DNA of 64,000 bases from Tillus elongatus (taxonomy: Eukaryota; Arthropoda; Insecta; Coleoptera; Cleridae), in contig OZ023262.1 in assembly GCA_964006375.1 (NCBI GenBank), positions 199,788,778-199,852,777 on the forward strand, written 5' to 3'. Positions 25,541 to 36,829 of this stretch are shown piece after piece. Every line of letters begins with the position of its first letter. Within the stretch, counting starts at the first letter, position 1. Position numbers and translations under genes: made by a program. The notes below the pieces were generated by a model, which saw only the letters and a list, made by a program, of their open reading frames with translations, searched no databases and was not told the DNA's origin.

Positions 25541-27050
25541 TAATGATGAAGAAATTACTCATGCGAGATTTTATTGTTGGAGTGTCTATTTTAATTAGGA
25601 AATGGCAATAAAATCTCGTTTTCGATTTTCGCAAAATTTCAAATCGACTGTGAAATGTCAATTGTCATGTTAGCTTGAGACGGGTAAAGATTTTGTTTAC
25701 GTTTGCGTCTTCTTCTACTCCTCGTTACCTTCCTATCGGAGATTTGAAATCATCATAGCCAATATTATCTTATTTGTTTCCCGTCTAAAAACTCAATTGT
25801 ACTGCATCCGCACCATCGGCGTAGATGGCACAACCACAACGTTTTTCTTCTATCTACCCGCCTTTTACCTTTGCCTTTTCCCTGCATGATATTTCTAGGT
25901 AACGCATACTTCGCTCTTCTCATGATGTGACCCAAGTACTCCAGCGTTCTCTTTTTTATAGTTTTTAGTAGTTTCTGTTGTTTGTTTAGTCTTTGCAGTA
26001 CGCTTGCATTCGCCACATGATCTACCCACAAGATTTTGAAAATTATCCGGTAGCACCACATTCCAAAAGCTTCTATGTTTTTGATGCTTGTGATTTTCAA
26101 TGTCCAACCTTCCACTTCGTAAAGGAGAGTGGATAAACCTTAGCATCTCAGCATAAGGATGCGCAGACTAATGCCAATGTCCCGGTTGCAGAATATATTT
26201 CTCATTTTCTTGAATACTCTTCTGGCAATTTCAATGCGGCTTTTGAGCTCCTTTCTTTGATCGGTATTGGCTGTGATCCAGGAACCCAAGTATTTATAGC
26301 ACGATATTTTTTCAATTCGTGTATCGTCGATAACAAGAATCAGCTCTAATGTTCTGGTTCTCTGTTATTACCATGAATTTGGTTTTCTTCAGATTCATTT
26401 TTAAACCGCAATTATTGCATTAAATAGAAGTCTTTGTACTGAATATTGTAGTTCTTCTATTTGCCTGCTAATACGGTGGTGTCATCTGCATATATAATAT
26501 TATTGAGAGTTTATCCATTTATCACCAGGCCTTCGGACATTTCTGATAGTGATTTTTGACAAATCGTTTCGCTATACAGATTGAACAGCAGATGCGAGAG
26601 CACACAACCCCGACGCACTCCTTGGCATATTTCGATTTTTGGTGTTAAGTTGTTATCAACCTTCACTTTCGTTAGTTAATTAGAATACAAATTAGAGATA
26701 ATTCGTATATCCCTACGATCTATATTCATACTCAGTAGAATTTGTCTTATGCGGTCATGCTGTACCTTGTCGAATGTCTTTTCCAAATAAGCAAAGCAAG
26801 TACACAGTTCCTGATTTATATTAATACATCTTTGGGACAAGGCGTTCATTTCAAATGAAGCTTCTCGAGTCCCCACATATTTTCTTAATCCCATTTGAGT
26901 ATCATCTAATTTATTGAAAACTCTCTTGTATATTATCTTCAAAGAAATCTTCAGAATGTGACTTATCAGGACGTTTGCATCACCTGAGCAATAATCAGTA
27001 AAAGGAATTCTGGCAGAGTATTTGAAAATTACATTGAGAAATGTGTGCAA
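25541..27050 (-). pseudogene. RTE-like retrotransposon, longest unit: RT palm to 3' end
   Basis: Minus strand, from about 27050: RT finger/palm motifs (VFNKLDDTQMGLRKYVGTRE, CTCFAYLEKTFDKVQHDRI with the first Asp of the palm), a QGVRRGCVLSHLLFNLYSE block and the catalytic YADD at about 26481-26492 (IIYADDTT), then stops, then the C-terminal WVDHVANASVLQRL and LGHIMRRAKYALPRNIMQ ending at 25765, and the 3' untranslated tail to 25541. 5'-truncated; no endonuclease domain. Frame is broken between about 26690 and 26120. Confidence 0.88.
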
Positions 27051-27751
27051 TTATCAATAGTTCACAGAATGTTGACGAGAACATTGTTTCAAGTTGTGTT
27101 GTGATAGCTTTTGAGCTAGAATCGTTCATCATTGCTCTATAACTATACCAGTTAATTTTACTGATTACCTGCTCAAAATTGAAAACCTATTCAATTATAT
27201 GAGGTATAAAGAAGCCAAGTTCATTTTCTTGAATAAGAAAAGCAAGATAACAATTTTATTGCATATTCGTGACTAAATAATTATCACTCTCATTACAAGT
27301 GTGAGACATAAATGGGTTTTATAGGTTATGAATTTTGAACTATTCACTACTGAATTCATTACACGGTGAGAAGAAGATCAACTTTTCTTGTGTTTAAAAT
27401 ACAGCTAGAATGCACTATTTGCCTCTTTGACTATTTATTAAGGTTTCTAAGAAGGCATAATAACTGAATGTTCAGTTGCCTTGTCCACTCTGCAACTCCA
27501 TACCATCCCGTCTGCATCAAATATATAATAATCAGTTATTATGGGGGGTTCCTCTGTTAAATGATAAAAAGAGCCTAGAATACTTGTCAATAATAACAAT
27601 AATTATTGCAGTAGGTTACTAGTTATTTAATTTTGTTATCTGCTCTCTGCACGCACAGTTTTAGAAAGAATAACTTTTGACTAGGTACAGTAGACCACGA
27701 ATTTTGTTTTGTTATAATACACATTGGTTAAGGCTAGATGCATTCTCGCAA
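27051..27751. other. Unassigned DNA
   Basis: No supported gene. AT-rich, no repeat recognised. Confidence 0.4.
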
Positions 27752-27812
27752 CAATTAGAACCGTAGACCGGTTTCGATCTCATTAGAGCTCTTCAGTACG
27801 GCATACTAATTG
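27752..27812 (-). ncRNA. Type I hammerhead ribozyme
   Basis: Minus strand, 61 nt. Outer stem I CAATTAG (27812-27806) with CTAATTG (27758-27752), 7 of 7 pairs; internal loop of 4 and 2 nt; inner stem I CCGUA (27801-27797) with UACGG (27765-27761), 5 of 5 pairs; core CUGAAGA (27796-27790); stem II of 14 nt with one C-U mismatch; CGAAA; then ACCGGU as a palindromic minimal stem III; cleavage predicted after GUC (27766). All conserved core positions of CUGANGA...GAAA...UH are present. Such minimal type I ribozymes are known from PLEs and other retroelements. Confidence 0.85.
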
Positions 27813-27867
27813 CAGCAAAAATACACCTATAAAGTAATACGGCTATAGTAGCCGGCCTTTCAATACT

Positions 27868-28033
27868 AAGTGAGTGGTGGACGTGCCGCCACCTAGTTGC
27901 GGAACCAAGTAGTATGTTGTCACGCCTGCTCCAAATAAATACTATTTTTTTAACACTTTGTGTTATTTGGAGCTGGCGTGACAACATACTACTTGGTTCC
28001 GCAACTAAGTGGCGGCACGTCCACCACTCACTT
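27868..28033. repeat. Inverted repeat, 71 bp arms
   Basis: Arms 27868-27938 and 27963-28033 differ at about two positions and are separated by 24 bp. They contain CAAGTAGTATGTTGTCACGC. Located 56 bp from the hammerhead, so probably the inverted termini of the same element. Confidence 0.92.
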
Positions 28034-28079
28034 ACATATTGGTTAATTTTCAGAAAAGCTCACAAAGGGCTTTTAGAAT

Positions 28080-28245
28080 ATTTTTTTTTTCATAAAAATG
28101 CTTAGGACCCCCCCTTGACTGCATAAGCCTCAAGAATAATTTCTTGCAAACAACCTCCGAGGAAGTCACTGGATCAGGAGTAAATAGGGGTGCTGGGCGG
28201 GGAAGAAAAATGCGCAAAAACCGCTTAGCCGGACCATTTCTCCAT
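28080..28245. repeat. R3 repeat, copy 3
   Basis: Shares TGCATAAGCCTCAAGAAT-type and GAGTAAATAGGGGTGCTGGG blocks with 1975-2110 and, reversed, 20430-20600. Confidence 0.7.
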
Positions 28246-28317
28246 GAAATTTGCAAGAGTTCTGACAGGGGTCAGAATTCGTTTTGCTAATTATTTTTTT
28301 AGGTTATGTAATGGTCA

Positions 28318-28495
28318 TGTAAACGTAAATAAAAAATCTTTACTTATTTTAATCTCAAGCTAATATGACAATTGACATTTTCGATATGAAATTTTGCGGG
28401 AATCAAAAACTAGATTTTAATTTGACATTTTCTAATTAAAAAAGACACCCCCACAAAGAAATATCACAGGAGTCATTTATTCATCATTATTACTT
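28318..28495 (+). mobile_element. RTE-like 3' UTR, plus-strand copy
   Basis: Reverse match of 24152-24310: GACAATTGACATTTTCG, TTGACATTTTCTAATT, ending TTCATCATTATT. No coding part. Confidence 0.8.
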
Positions 28496-28689
28496 GTGAT
28501 CCATGTCCATTTTTCACAGAAACATCGATTAACACATAATTGGTTCGATTTCCCTGTTTGTCCCATAACGCCCTGTACAAATATGGATGAAACATGGCGT
28601 TGCTGAGTCCACGTAATCGTTGACCAACCAAAACATCGCCGAACGCATGGCCACAACGTCTTTATATAGTCACTGTACAGGACACGCTT

Positions 28690-29365
28690 TAATTTAATGA
28701 CCATGAGAAATGTGCGAATTTAATCAAGCATTGGGTGCCCAAGTTCGAAGATACTGGAAGCACAATGCCGGATAAATTAACTGAGCGCAAAACGACGTCA
28801 AGAACGAACATGAGTGTCGACCGCGTTCGCTTGTCTCCTATGGACGATCCACGACAGTCATTACGTTTGCGCGCAGCTTCTCTAAAATTGAACAAATCCA
28901 CGATTCATCGCAAAAACGCAAAGATTTAAATTTCACCGCTACAAAATTGTTGTTATGCAAGAGATGAAACTCGATGATCCTGCTAAATGAGTCGAATTCT
29001 GCAAGACAATGAAAAATCGCTTAATGAGCTTCCTACGTCACAAATGACTCGCTAGATGCTCTTCACGAGTTATAGCCTGAAGTATATTTGCCTAGGAGAC
29101 ATCAACTGTCCACCGATGAGTCCAGATTTAACGCCTGCTGATTTTTTTCCCATCGAGCTGCTTAAAATATATAGTTTTGAACCAATTAACATCTAATTTA
29201 AATAATTTAAATCAAATAATCACAGACGAAATCAACGCTATTCAAAGAGCGAGTGAAAATTTTAGTTCCCGGATAAATGAGTGTGAAGCAGCGGGTGGTA
29301 AGCATTTACAAATAGTTGTTTTTTATAAACAAAAACTTAAAAACTGCTCTTTAATTTAACAGTAA
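28690..29365 (+). pseudogene. Mariner-like transposase remnant
   Basis: N-terminal helix-turn-helix part HWVPKFEDTGSTMPDKLTE and VDRVRLSPMDDPRQSLRLRA, KLNKSTIHR; then a gap; SPDLTPADFFP (third catalytic Asp) at about 29125; C-terminal INAIQRASENFSSRINECEA and GGKHLQIVVF. The middle of the catalytic domain is deleted and frames change. Non-functional. Confidence 0.85.
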
Positions 29366-29457
29366 TTAAAACAAAATAACTAATTTTGATATTTAGTTTT
29401 AACCATCAAAATCGAAAAGTATCCTGAGACATGCGTTTTCGAGTTTAATGATTAAAC

Positions 29458-29492
29458 AATTCAGACGCGGCGAGTGCATCCTGATAGCGAAA
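29458..29492 (+). repeat. Degenerate R1 5' terminus
   Basis: TCAGACGCGGCGAGTGCATC followed by TGATAGCGAAA is a mutated R1 5' end just beside the next R1 copy. Confidence 0.55.
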
Positions 29493-29635
29493 TATCGTTT
29501 CGTTTTAGTGAATTTTCTTAAAAAAAATTCACTAATGAGGAGATCCCGACTTTTGAATTTTGAAAAAATTTCTTCAAATGAGCGCTAATTAGGCCCCCCA
29601 GAAAACATATCCGGGGTCAGTTTTAATTTTTATAT

Positions 29636-29811
<176 letters not shown>

Positions 29812-30064
29812 CACACCGATAACTCAAAAAATAATGGGCCGATTTTGATTAAATTTGGTGAAAAAATTCCTTTTGCAAATGGCTTGGATAAGTTCGTTAG
29901 CCAGAAAAATCTGCCCAGGTTTTCCCGGAAAATTTTGTGTTTTCTTTCGAAAAAAAATTATATCTCCAGAATTAACAAAGTAAGGGCAACCAAATTTGGT
30001 ACGCAGGTCTACATCCTTATAGGTAAGTCACCTACCAAAATTTAGCTATGTAGGTCAAAAGACA

Positions 30065-30325
30065 AAAAAGTTATAGGCATTTAAAGAAAAATAAATTGGG
30101 GTTTTCCTCAAAACGTCAAAGTGGCGATGTAAAATGTCAAAATTGGCAACATTTAGGCAAATAACTTGAATCTAATACGGGCTATAGAAATAAAATGTCT
30201 CGAGAAGAATGTTTTACAAACCCTGAAGTCTTAGTTTCAACCGTCATTGTCCTTCATTTTACTAAAATATTTCCAGAAAATTCATTTCAAATAGACCATT
30301 TCTCTGATGCTTGGCAGTAGCCTTA
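30065..30325 (+). CDS. R1 small ORF, copy b (one stop)
   Basis: Same frame as 11509-11790: FSSKRQSGDVK, NTGYRNKMSREECFTNPEV, FPENSFQIDHFSDAW. One TAA interrupts it near 30163. Function unknown. Confidence 0.25.
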
Positions 30326-30917
30326 GCTATAGAGTTTATCGTTTAATGATATATAATTTTTGTCGAATTTTCGTAAAAAATCAATAAAGCTCAATATATC
30401 CGTTATTATATAAGATATGAAAAATTTTTGTATATATTAATTATAGGGTGTCTTAAGCTACATCTTAAAATAATATTTCTACAATCACAGGGTGGCCCAT
30501 AAGTCGTTGGTGATATTTTTTTTTAAAATCAAACACGCCTTATGCTATTGCAGTTTTGCATTTTCCATCGAAATATAAAGCATGTTTGTAAGAAAAGAAA
30601 TTCTGGACGCAGCAAGTGCGTTATGGTAGCTAATTTTGATCAAATGTTTCATATTTGAACAGCTCAATTTGCTATTAACCTATAAGGTTGACGAAGAAAC
30701 GTGTTTTTTCGGGAACACTTTAAGTTTACTTTTGGAAATTTTTGTACATTTTCACACAATAAAGTTATTTTGATGAAACATGGCACATTGTTTTTTACTA
30801 TAAATGTTATACTGGTAACCAAATTTGATGCCTGCTTTCTTAAAAAAAACACACATATTTGTTATTAAAAACATTTTTATGAAAATTCACTATCATAACG
30901 CACTTGCTGCGTCCAGA

Positions 30918-31580
30918 GTTTTTTCTATTTTAAAAACTAAATGTTCTAACTACCTTAAAATTTTAGTTTTTGTAGGTCACAAAATCTTAATAAAAGCAAC
31001 ATAACAACTCAGTTTCCTCAAAACAACTTCATTATTTTCGGAACTACATTTTTTGGGTGATTTGAAAGCTGCGTTAAGAATATTTATAGAACTTTACGCT
31101 TGCCGTTTAAAATTATTTAATAATTACATAATTTAATATGCAGAGAACAGATTTAAACGCAGTGGCTTGAATCTATATCCTAAAACGAATTCATTGAACC
31201 ACAGCTATTTGAAATAGAAATTATTTGCTACCAAAAATGAGGCAAAAATATGGGAGAGTTTGACTGTAAAGAAATAGCAAAGAAATTTTTTTATACGAAC
31301 AAGGAACGGTCGGATTAAGCTTATAAACAGGTAACAAAACTGAAATATTAACCGGCAATCAAAAGGCAAGTTATAAAGAACAATGATGAAAATTTACTAC
31401 TAAAAGAAAAGAAATACCCAAGCGCTGGAAAATGTAACTCGAAAAGTTATCACTGAGATGAAATTAATTGTCAAGAAAAGTATCTGGGACAAAGAGAAAA
31501 GATACACCCATATAAGCCTGTATATTGTTGAGTTTTTAGCGAACCTTTTGGACACCAGTGCTGAATCTGGGAAGATACCA
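30918..31580. other. Unassigned DNA
   Basis: No gene or repeat recognised. Confidence 0.4.
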
Positions 31581-31582
31581 TA

Positions 31583-32718
31583 CAGGATGTCCAGAAATAA
31601 CGAGCAAAAAATTAAGGGGGTTATTCTACTTAAAAAAATTCTGCCATAAGCTTCTTTAGCATTTTTTGGAAAGCTCAAAAATAATGGAGTTACAGGGTCT
31701 CAAAATATTAAGTTTTGTCAAATTTTTGTTGATAACTTATTTGTCGTACATCGATTCTCTTTAAATTAGGTGCACTGGTAGATGATATAATTTTGTATTT
31801 ACATTGTAAATTTGATGTGGATCCCGTGGAATCTAAAGGCCGAAACTGCCCTTGATCAACAGATAATCACTTATAACTTTTTGTTTCCGTTTTTATCTCA
31901 AGTGTAACAGTACACGATTGAAATAAACCGTAAAATCTTCAAAAAAGGTAATCTTGTTGCATCACGATAAAACTAACTGTTTTCGAGAAAATCGTTCTTA
32001 AAGATTTGCTAGTATTGATTGAATACGAAAGAACATAATCTCATTTTCAATATTAATGGAGTGTGCCTTGAAAACATTCTTGGCAACTAAGATCACGTGG
32101 CCCAGTTCTGACAGATAATAGTTTGTTCCGATTTTACTTGCGAAATAGTCCCGATTAATTATAGAATAAGATGAAAACTAATAATTTGTCTAACGTTGAA
32201 CTACGTCACATGAATTAGTATTATGGTGCAGCTGACGGAAATGCACTTGCTGCAAGACGTTTGTATGATGAACCATTTCCAAATAAAAGGGTACCACAAT
32301 ACCGAATGCTCAGTAATATCCATCAAAGAGGAGAATTCACATCATGTAAAACTGCATTTTAAGATTTTGGCCGTTAGCGAAGTACACGAACTCCCGGAGC
32401 AAAAGTCCGTCATTAAATGCAATCGACAATAATCCCAAGTGAAGTGTACGGTTAGTCTACTCAGTAGAGTATCCCGAAAAGTTATCTGCATGAAATTCTT
32501 AAGGAGCAGCTTCTTCATCCCTACCGTTACTAGAAGGTTCAAGCTTAATCTCCTGAAAATCTGGTAACTCACGTAAATATGGCCAAAAAAAATGTTTTTT
32601 GAAACCCTGTAACTCCGTTATTTCTGAGCTTTCAAAAACTGCTATAGGACCTTGTGGCGCTAATTTTTCGAGCAGCATAACCCACACAATGTTTTGCTCA
32701 TCATTTCAGGATAATCTG
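31583..32718 (+). mobile_element. T5: internally deleted mariner-type transposon
   Basis: Inverted ends of about 130 bp (31583-31710 and 32590-32718) start CAGGATGTCCAGAAATAA and CAGATTATCCTGAAATGA; each is bordered by TA (31581-31582, 32719-32720), a target duplication. The 1.1 kb interior holds only the N-terminal half of a transposase, so the element is a deletion derivative. Confidence 0.85.
32170..32570 (+). pseudogene. T5 transposase, N-terminal half
   Basis: Plus strand: YGAADGNALAARRLYDEPFP, NKRVPQYRMLSNIHQRGEF (the first helix-turn-helix of insect mariner-like transposases), then after a shift EILKEQLLHPY, the linker before the catalytic domain. The catalytic domain is absent. Confidence 0.8.
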
Positions 32719-32721
32719 TAT

Positions 32722-33010
32722 AGGAGCAATTCACGCACTAGATTTGGTAACAAAAGTTTTGTTATATCCGAAACTACAAAAATTTTCCAAAAGAAAACCT
32801 GAAATTTTCCCTGAAAATCTGATAGCATTTTCTTGGCTAACGAACTTATCCAAGCCATTTACTAAAGGAACATGTGTGCCAATTTCATAAAAATTGCTAA
32901 TTATTTGTTGAGTTATCGCGATGATTAAGTCTGGAAGTGACCTAGCCTGCAGATATGGGTTCCAGGTCAAGAACCCCACGCGCTAGTTTGTAATTTTTCA
33001 AAAATTAAAA
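32722..33010 (+). repeat. R1 3' portion, (TA)n lost
   Basis: Body words (TGGCTAACGAACTTATCCAA, GCCATTTACTAAAGGAAC) followed by the 3' segment (GATATGGGTTCCAGG). At the (TA)n position is only GCGATGATTAAG. Confidence 0.7.
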
Positions 33011-33644
33011 ATCCGCAGTCTCCACATTATCGAACATTTTTAATCAAAATTTGCTAAATGGCATATGAATAAGTATAAATTACAAACTATAAGTTATACG
33101 ACCTAATATTTCAGTCTCACTTCTACAGCAGTAAATTTCCTGGTAGCTAATTACCGGACTCCGAACATATGCCGTTTATAATAACCAACATTATCAAGTA
33201 GGCAATCTCAAAAGGGGAATCTATCAGATGCGCACTGAAGCACCACCCTTGGTAATCAATTAGTTGTGTTTTTGACTGTCATTAATCAAAGTTTTATAAT
33301 TTAATAGCAGAATATTCAGCAAATTAAAATCAGAATTGAACAAAATAAACAAAAACCAAGCTAAAGCTAATTAGATACAAGTTGAACATATTTAAGGTAT
33401 TTTTTAATTAACATCTGGGTTTGATTTTTTATTAAGAAGATTTGTTGCAGAACCATCAAATTACCATTTATAATTAACTTTGCAATTTTACTTAGATTTG
33501 TTAATATGTAAGAGCTGACCAACTGTTTATACTTTATTAGAATAGGTGCACCATATATTTTCATCTAAGTACCTACATTTAGTTTACGCAATTAATACTT
33601 ATCATCTACATTTTAACATCCTAACGATTGTTTTAGATAATAGC
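33011..33644. other. Unassigned DNA
   Basis: No gene recognised. A decayed R1/R2 5' core (CTACGCAGCACGTGGGTTAT) follows at 33645-33685. Confidence 0.4.
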
Positions 33645-33868
33645 TACGCAGCACGTGGGTTATGGTAGCATATTTTCTTTAACATTTTTGAACACTAGTA
33701 ACTTTACTTTTCATTTAAGTTAAAATTTAAGTTTCTATCAGAATTCCATGAAGAAAATTTCGCTAATAAAAGGTTACAACTCTCAACACTTATCGAAAAA
33801 CTTCTTCTACCGATCGCGAATTAGAGCTTTTAGAACCCACATTTAAGCTTAGTTTCAGACTTTATATG

Positions 33869-33869
<1 letters not shown>

Positions 33870-33916
<47 letters not shown>
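33870..33916. repeat. (TA)n microsatellite, R1/T3 junction
   Basis: About 45 bp of TA; T3 begins immediately after it. Confidence 0.95.
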
Positions 33917-33920
33917 CATA

Positions 33921-35920
33921 TAGAGTGTGATGATAAAATTTGGAACATAATTCATAATGGCGATATTTAATTTTTCAAGAAAAGCGCGCGGACAGGTTAA
34001 TTATATTTTTTCAATTGCCAACTTATGACGTAAAAATTACATTTGTGACGTCACCTATTTCTTAATGATGACGTCGTCATAAGTTTTTTTGATTGACAAC
34101 CATATTTTTTTGCTGTTTTTTCATAGACGTGCTTACTACTTACATGATGGTGAAAAAAAGTGGTACCTAACATAACAATTTTGTTGAAAAATTGCTTTAT
34201 TTACTTGAAAAATGGAATTGTTAATTTAATAAGTAATAAGAAATATTTCTCACCGTTTCTATTTAGGACGAGTTTTCTTTACAATAATAAGTTTTCGTTT
34301 ACTTTTATAAAGTAACGAACACTCGATTTTGTGATTTTTGATACGTTGTAATGTAACTATTTGACAGGGAAAACCAAAAGTAAAAGGAAAATCAATTTTT
34401 AACAACACACGTAATAATTTATTGATTATTTGTGGTTATTAGCATTATGGGAGTTTTATTGCAGTATGGATTTGGAATTCAGTGAAGAAAGATAATAATA
34501 TTAAATCGTAAATTAATTTCAATTATTACTTGCCGTTTAAATTAACGAAAAGTCTCAGTGGTGCAGATGCTAAGAGTAATCAATTTTAATTCTAATTTAA
34601 CAAAAAACGGAACGTTTATCCGAACGGCAAAGAATAGATATTAATGATGACTGGATAGGGCGACAGACTCAGAAGTCATCAGGAAGTATGCAAGTTATTT
34701 AACCCACAACACCCTGATAGACTGCCAATTCCAAGATCTACAGTAAGTAAATTGGTACCCAAATTTACAGAAACTGGACCCGTACAAGATTTGCCTGGAC
34801 AAGGTCGACCTCGAGTAAGTGAAGAAGTCAGATTGGATATATTCCTCGAATCTGATGAAAATCCTCACAATTATATAAGGCTACTAGCGCTAAATGACAA
34901 CGTGGGCCAATCTTTAGTGGTAAAATTATCCAGAGAAAAGAAGTAACATCCTTACAAAGTGCAATTGATACACAAGTTCAACGATGATGATTCAGACCGC
35001 CGTTTACAGTGTTGTGAACAATTGATGTCACGCTTCGATGAAGATCCCAATTTTCTTAATAACACTCAATTTTCTGATAAAGCCACTTTGTGCCCGAATG
35101 GGACAGTAAATCGCCACAACTCAAGATATTATCACGAGAAAATCTACATTGGGCTAAAGACTCCCACAGTCAACGTCATGGCAAAGTGAATGTATGGATG
35201 GGAATAATCGAACGGCGTTTCATAGGGCATTACTTTTTTCAAGGAAATCTGATAGCATCACGCTACCTACATTTCTTGTGATTGGCTTTAGTGCCAGATC
35301 TTCCAGCCAAATAATCACGAGGCAGATGTGCCTCATCAAGATATTTGTATTCAGCAAGACAGGGCTCCTCATCACTTTGGTGTAGACGTCCGTCTAGATC
35401 TAGATGCCACATTTTCTGAAAGATGGATAGGGCGTCGAGGAGCAATTGAGTGACCACTGCGTTCCCCAGACTTGACTTCCTTGGATTTTTTCTGTGAAGG
35501 TTATTTAAAATGGAAAGTTTATTTTAACAGACCAAATAATTTAGAGAAGCTACAGCAAAGAATTCAAGCTGAAGTAGAGCAAATTAGTCCTGACATTTTT
35601 GAGCGGAGTGTGCAAAGTGCTTACATCGGTCAATGCCAAATAGTAGGTGGAGAACAATTTTAACACTAGCGCTAAATCTTGTTTAATTTTCTTTGGTTTA
35701 ATAGTTTTTTCCATTAAACCCACGTTTCCACTTTTTTATAGTAAATAATGCTATTTTTTCGAAAAAAATCCTATGTCAGGTACCATTTTTTATCATAATT
35801 TAAGTAGTAAGCAGATCAATGGAAAAAAACAGTAAAAAAATTGTTGTCGTTTAAACAACTTATGATTACGTCACCATTCAAAAATAGGTGACGTCTTAAA
35901 TGTAATTTTTGCGTCACGGT
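33921..35920 (+). mobile_element. T3: mariner-type transposon
   Basis: Left end GAGTGTGATGATAAAATTTG after a TA; inverted repeats of about 190 bp at 34020-34230 and 35735-35920 (shared TAATTTTTGCGTCAC / GTGACGTCACCTATTT type words). The outer 100 bp of the right repeat is deleted. Encodes a broken transposase on the plus strand. Confidence 0.8.
34625..35665 (+). pseudogene. T3 transposase
   Basis: Near full-length fossil. N-terminus RATDSEV-like then VPKFTETGPVQDLPGQGRPR, VSEEVRLDIFLESDENPH, VQLIHKFNDDDSDRRLQCCE, QFSDKATLCPNGTVNRHN (first Asp kept, following Glu changed to Lys), VNVWMGIIERRFIGHYFFQG, then frame changes through the second-Asp region, LDFFCEGYLKWKVYFNRPNN (third Asp) and C-terminus ISPDIFERSVQSAYIGQCQ. 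Several shifts and stops. Confidence 0.9.
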
Positions 35921-35924
35921 TTTC

Positions 35925-36150
35925 CTCAAAACGTCAAAGTCGCGATTTACAACGTCAAAATTGGCAACATTTAGTCAAACAACGTGGAACTAATACGGGG
36001 TATAGAAAGAAAATGTCTCAAGAAGAATATTTTACAAACCCTGAAGTCTTAGCTTCAACCGTCGTTGTCCTTCATTTTACTAAAATATTTCCAGAAAATT
36101 CATTTCAAATAAACCCTTTCTTTGATACTTTGGCAGTAGTCTTACCTAGT
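35925..36150 (+). CDS. R1 small ORF, copy c (open)
   Basis: Open over about 75 codons: FSSKRQSRDLQ, NTGYRKKMSQEEYFTNPEV, FPENSFQINPFFD. Same frame as in the other R1 copies; function unknown. Confidence 0.3.
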
Positions 36151-36829
36151 TCATCGTCTAATGGTAAATAATTTTTGTAGAATTTTCGTAAAAAATGATT
36201 AAAGCTCAATATATCCGTTATTATACAAGATACAAAAAAAATGTATACATTAATTATAGGGTGTCTTGGGCTAAATCTTAAAAAAATTATTAAACAGGTT
36301 GGCTCATAAGTCGTTGGTGATACAAATTATCTTTTTTTTTAATCGAACACGCCCTATGGTATTGCATTTTTGCATTTTCCATCGAAATATAATGCATGTT
36401 TGTAAGAAAAGAAATTCGGGACGCAGCGAGTGCGTTACAGTAGCGAATTTCCATTTGAATAGCTCAATTTGCTATTAACCTATGAGGTTGACCAAGAAAC
36501 CGTTTTTTCGGGAACACTTTAAGTTTACTTTCGAAAATTTTTGTACATTTTCAAACAATAAAGTTATTTTGATGAAACATGGTGCATTGTTTCTACTATA
36601 TAGGTTATACTGGTAACCAAATTTGTGCCTGCTTTCTTTAAAAAAAAACGCACACATTTGATATTAAAAACAATTTTATGAAAATTCACTACCATAACGC
36701 ACTTGCTGCGCCCAGACTTTTTAAAGTTGCTTTTAAAAAGGGTGCGTTATACTTTTGCAGAATACAGGGACATGATTATGTGTTACGGTCAAGTTTGATC
36801 AAATTGTTCCGAAGCTCAACGTATCTAAC

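Larger units (their letters stand above)
33745..36716 (-). mobile_element. R1 copy split by transposon T3
   Basis: The 3' end and (TA)n are at 33745-33920 and the body plus 5' module at 35921-36716. T3 lies between. About 290 bp of R1 body and the outer part of the right T3 end are missing at 35920/35921, so insertion was followed by a deletion. The 5' module (36417-36716) keeps both inverted ends. Confidence 0.75.
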
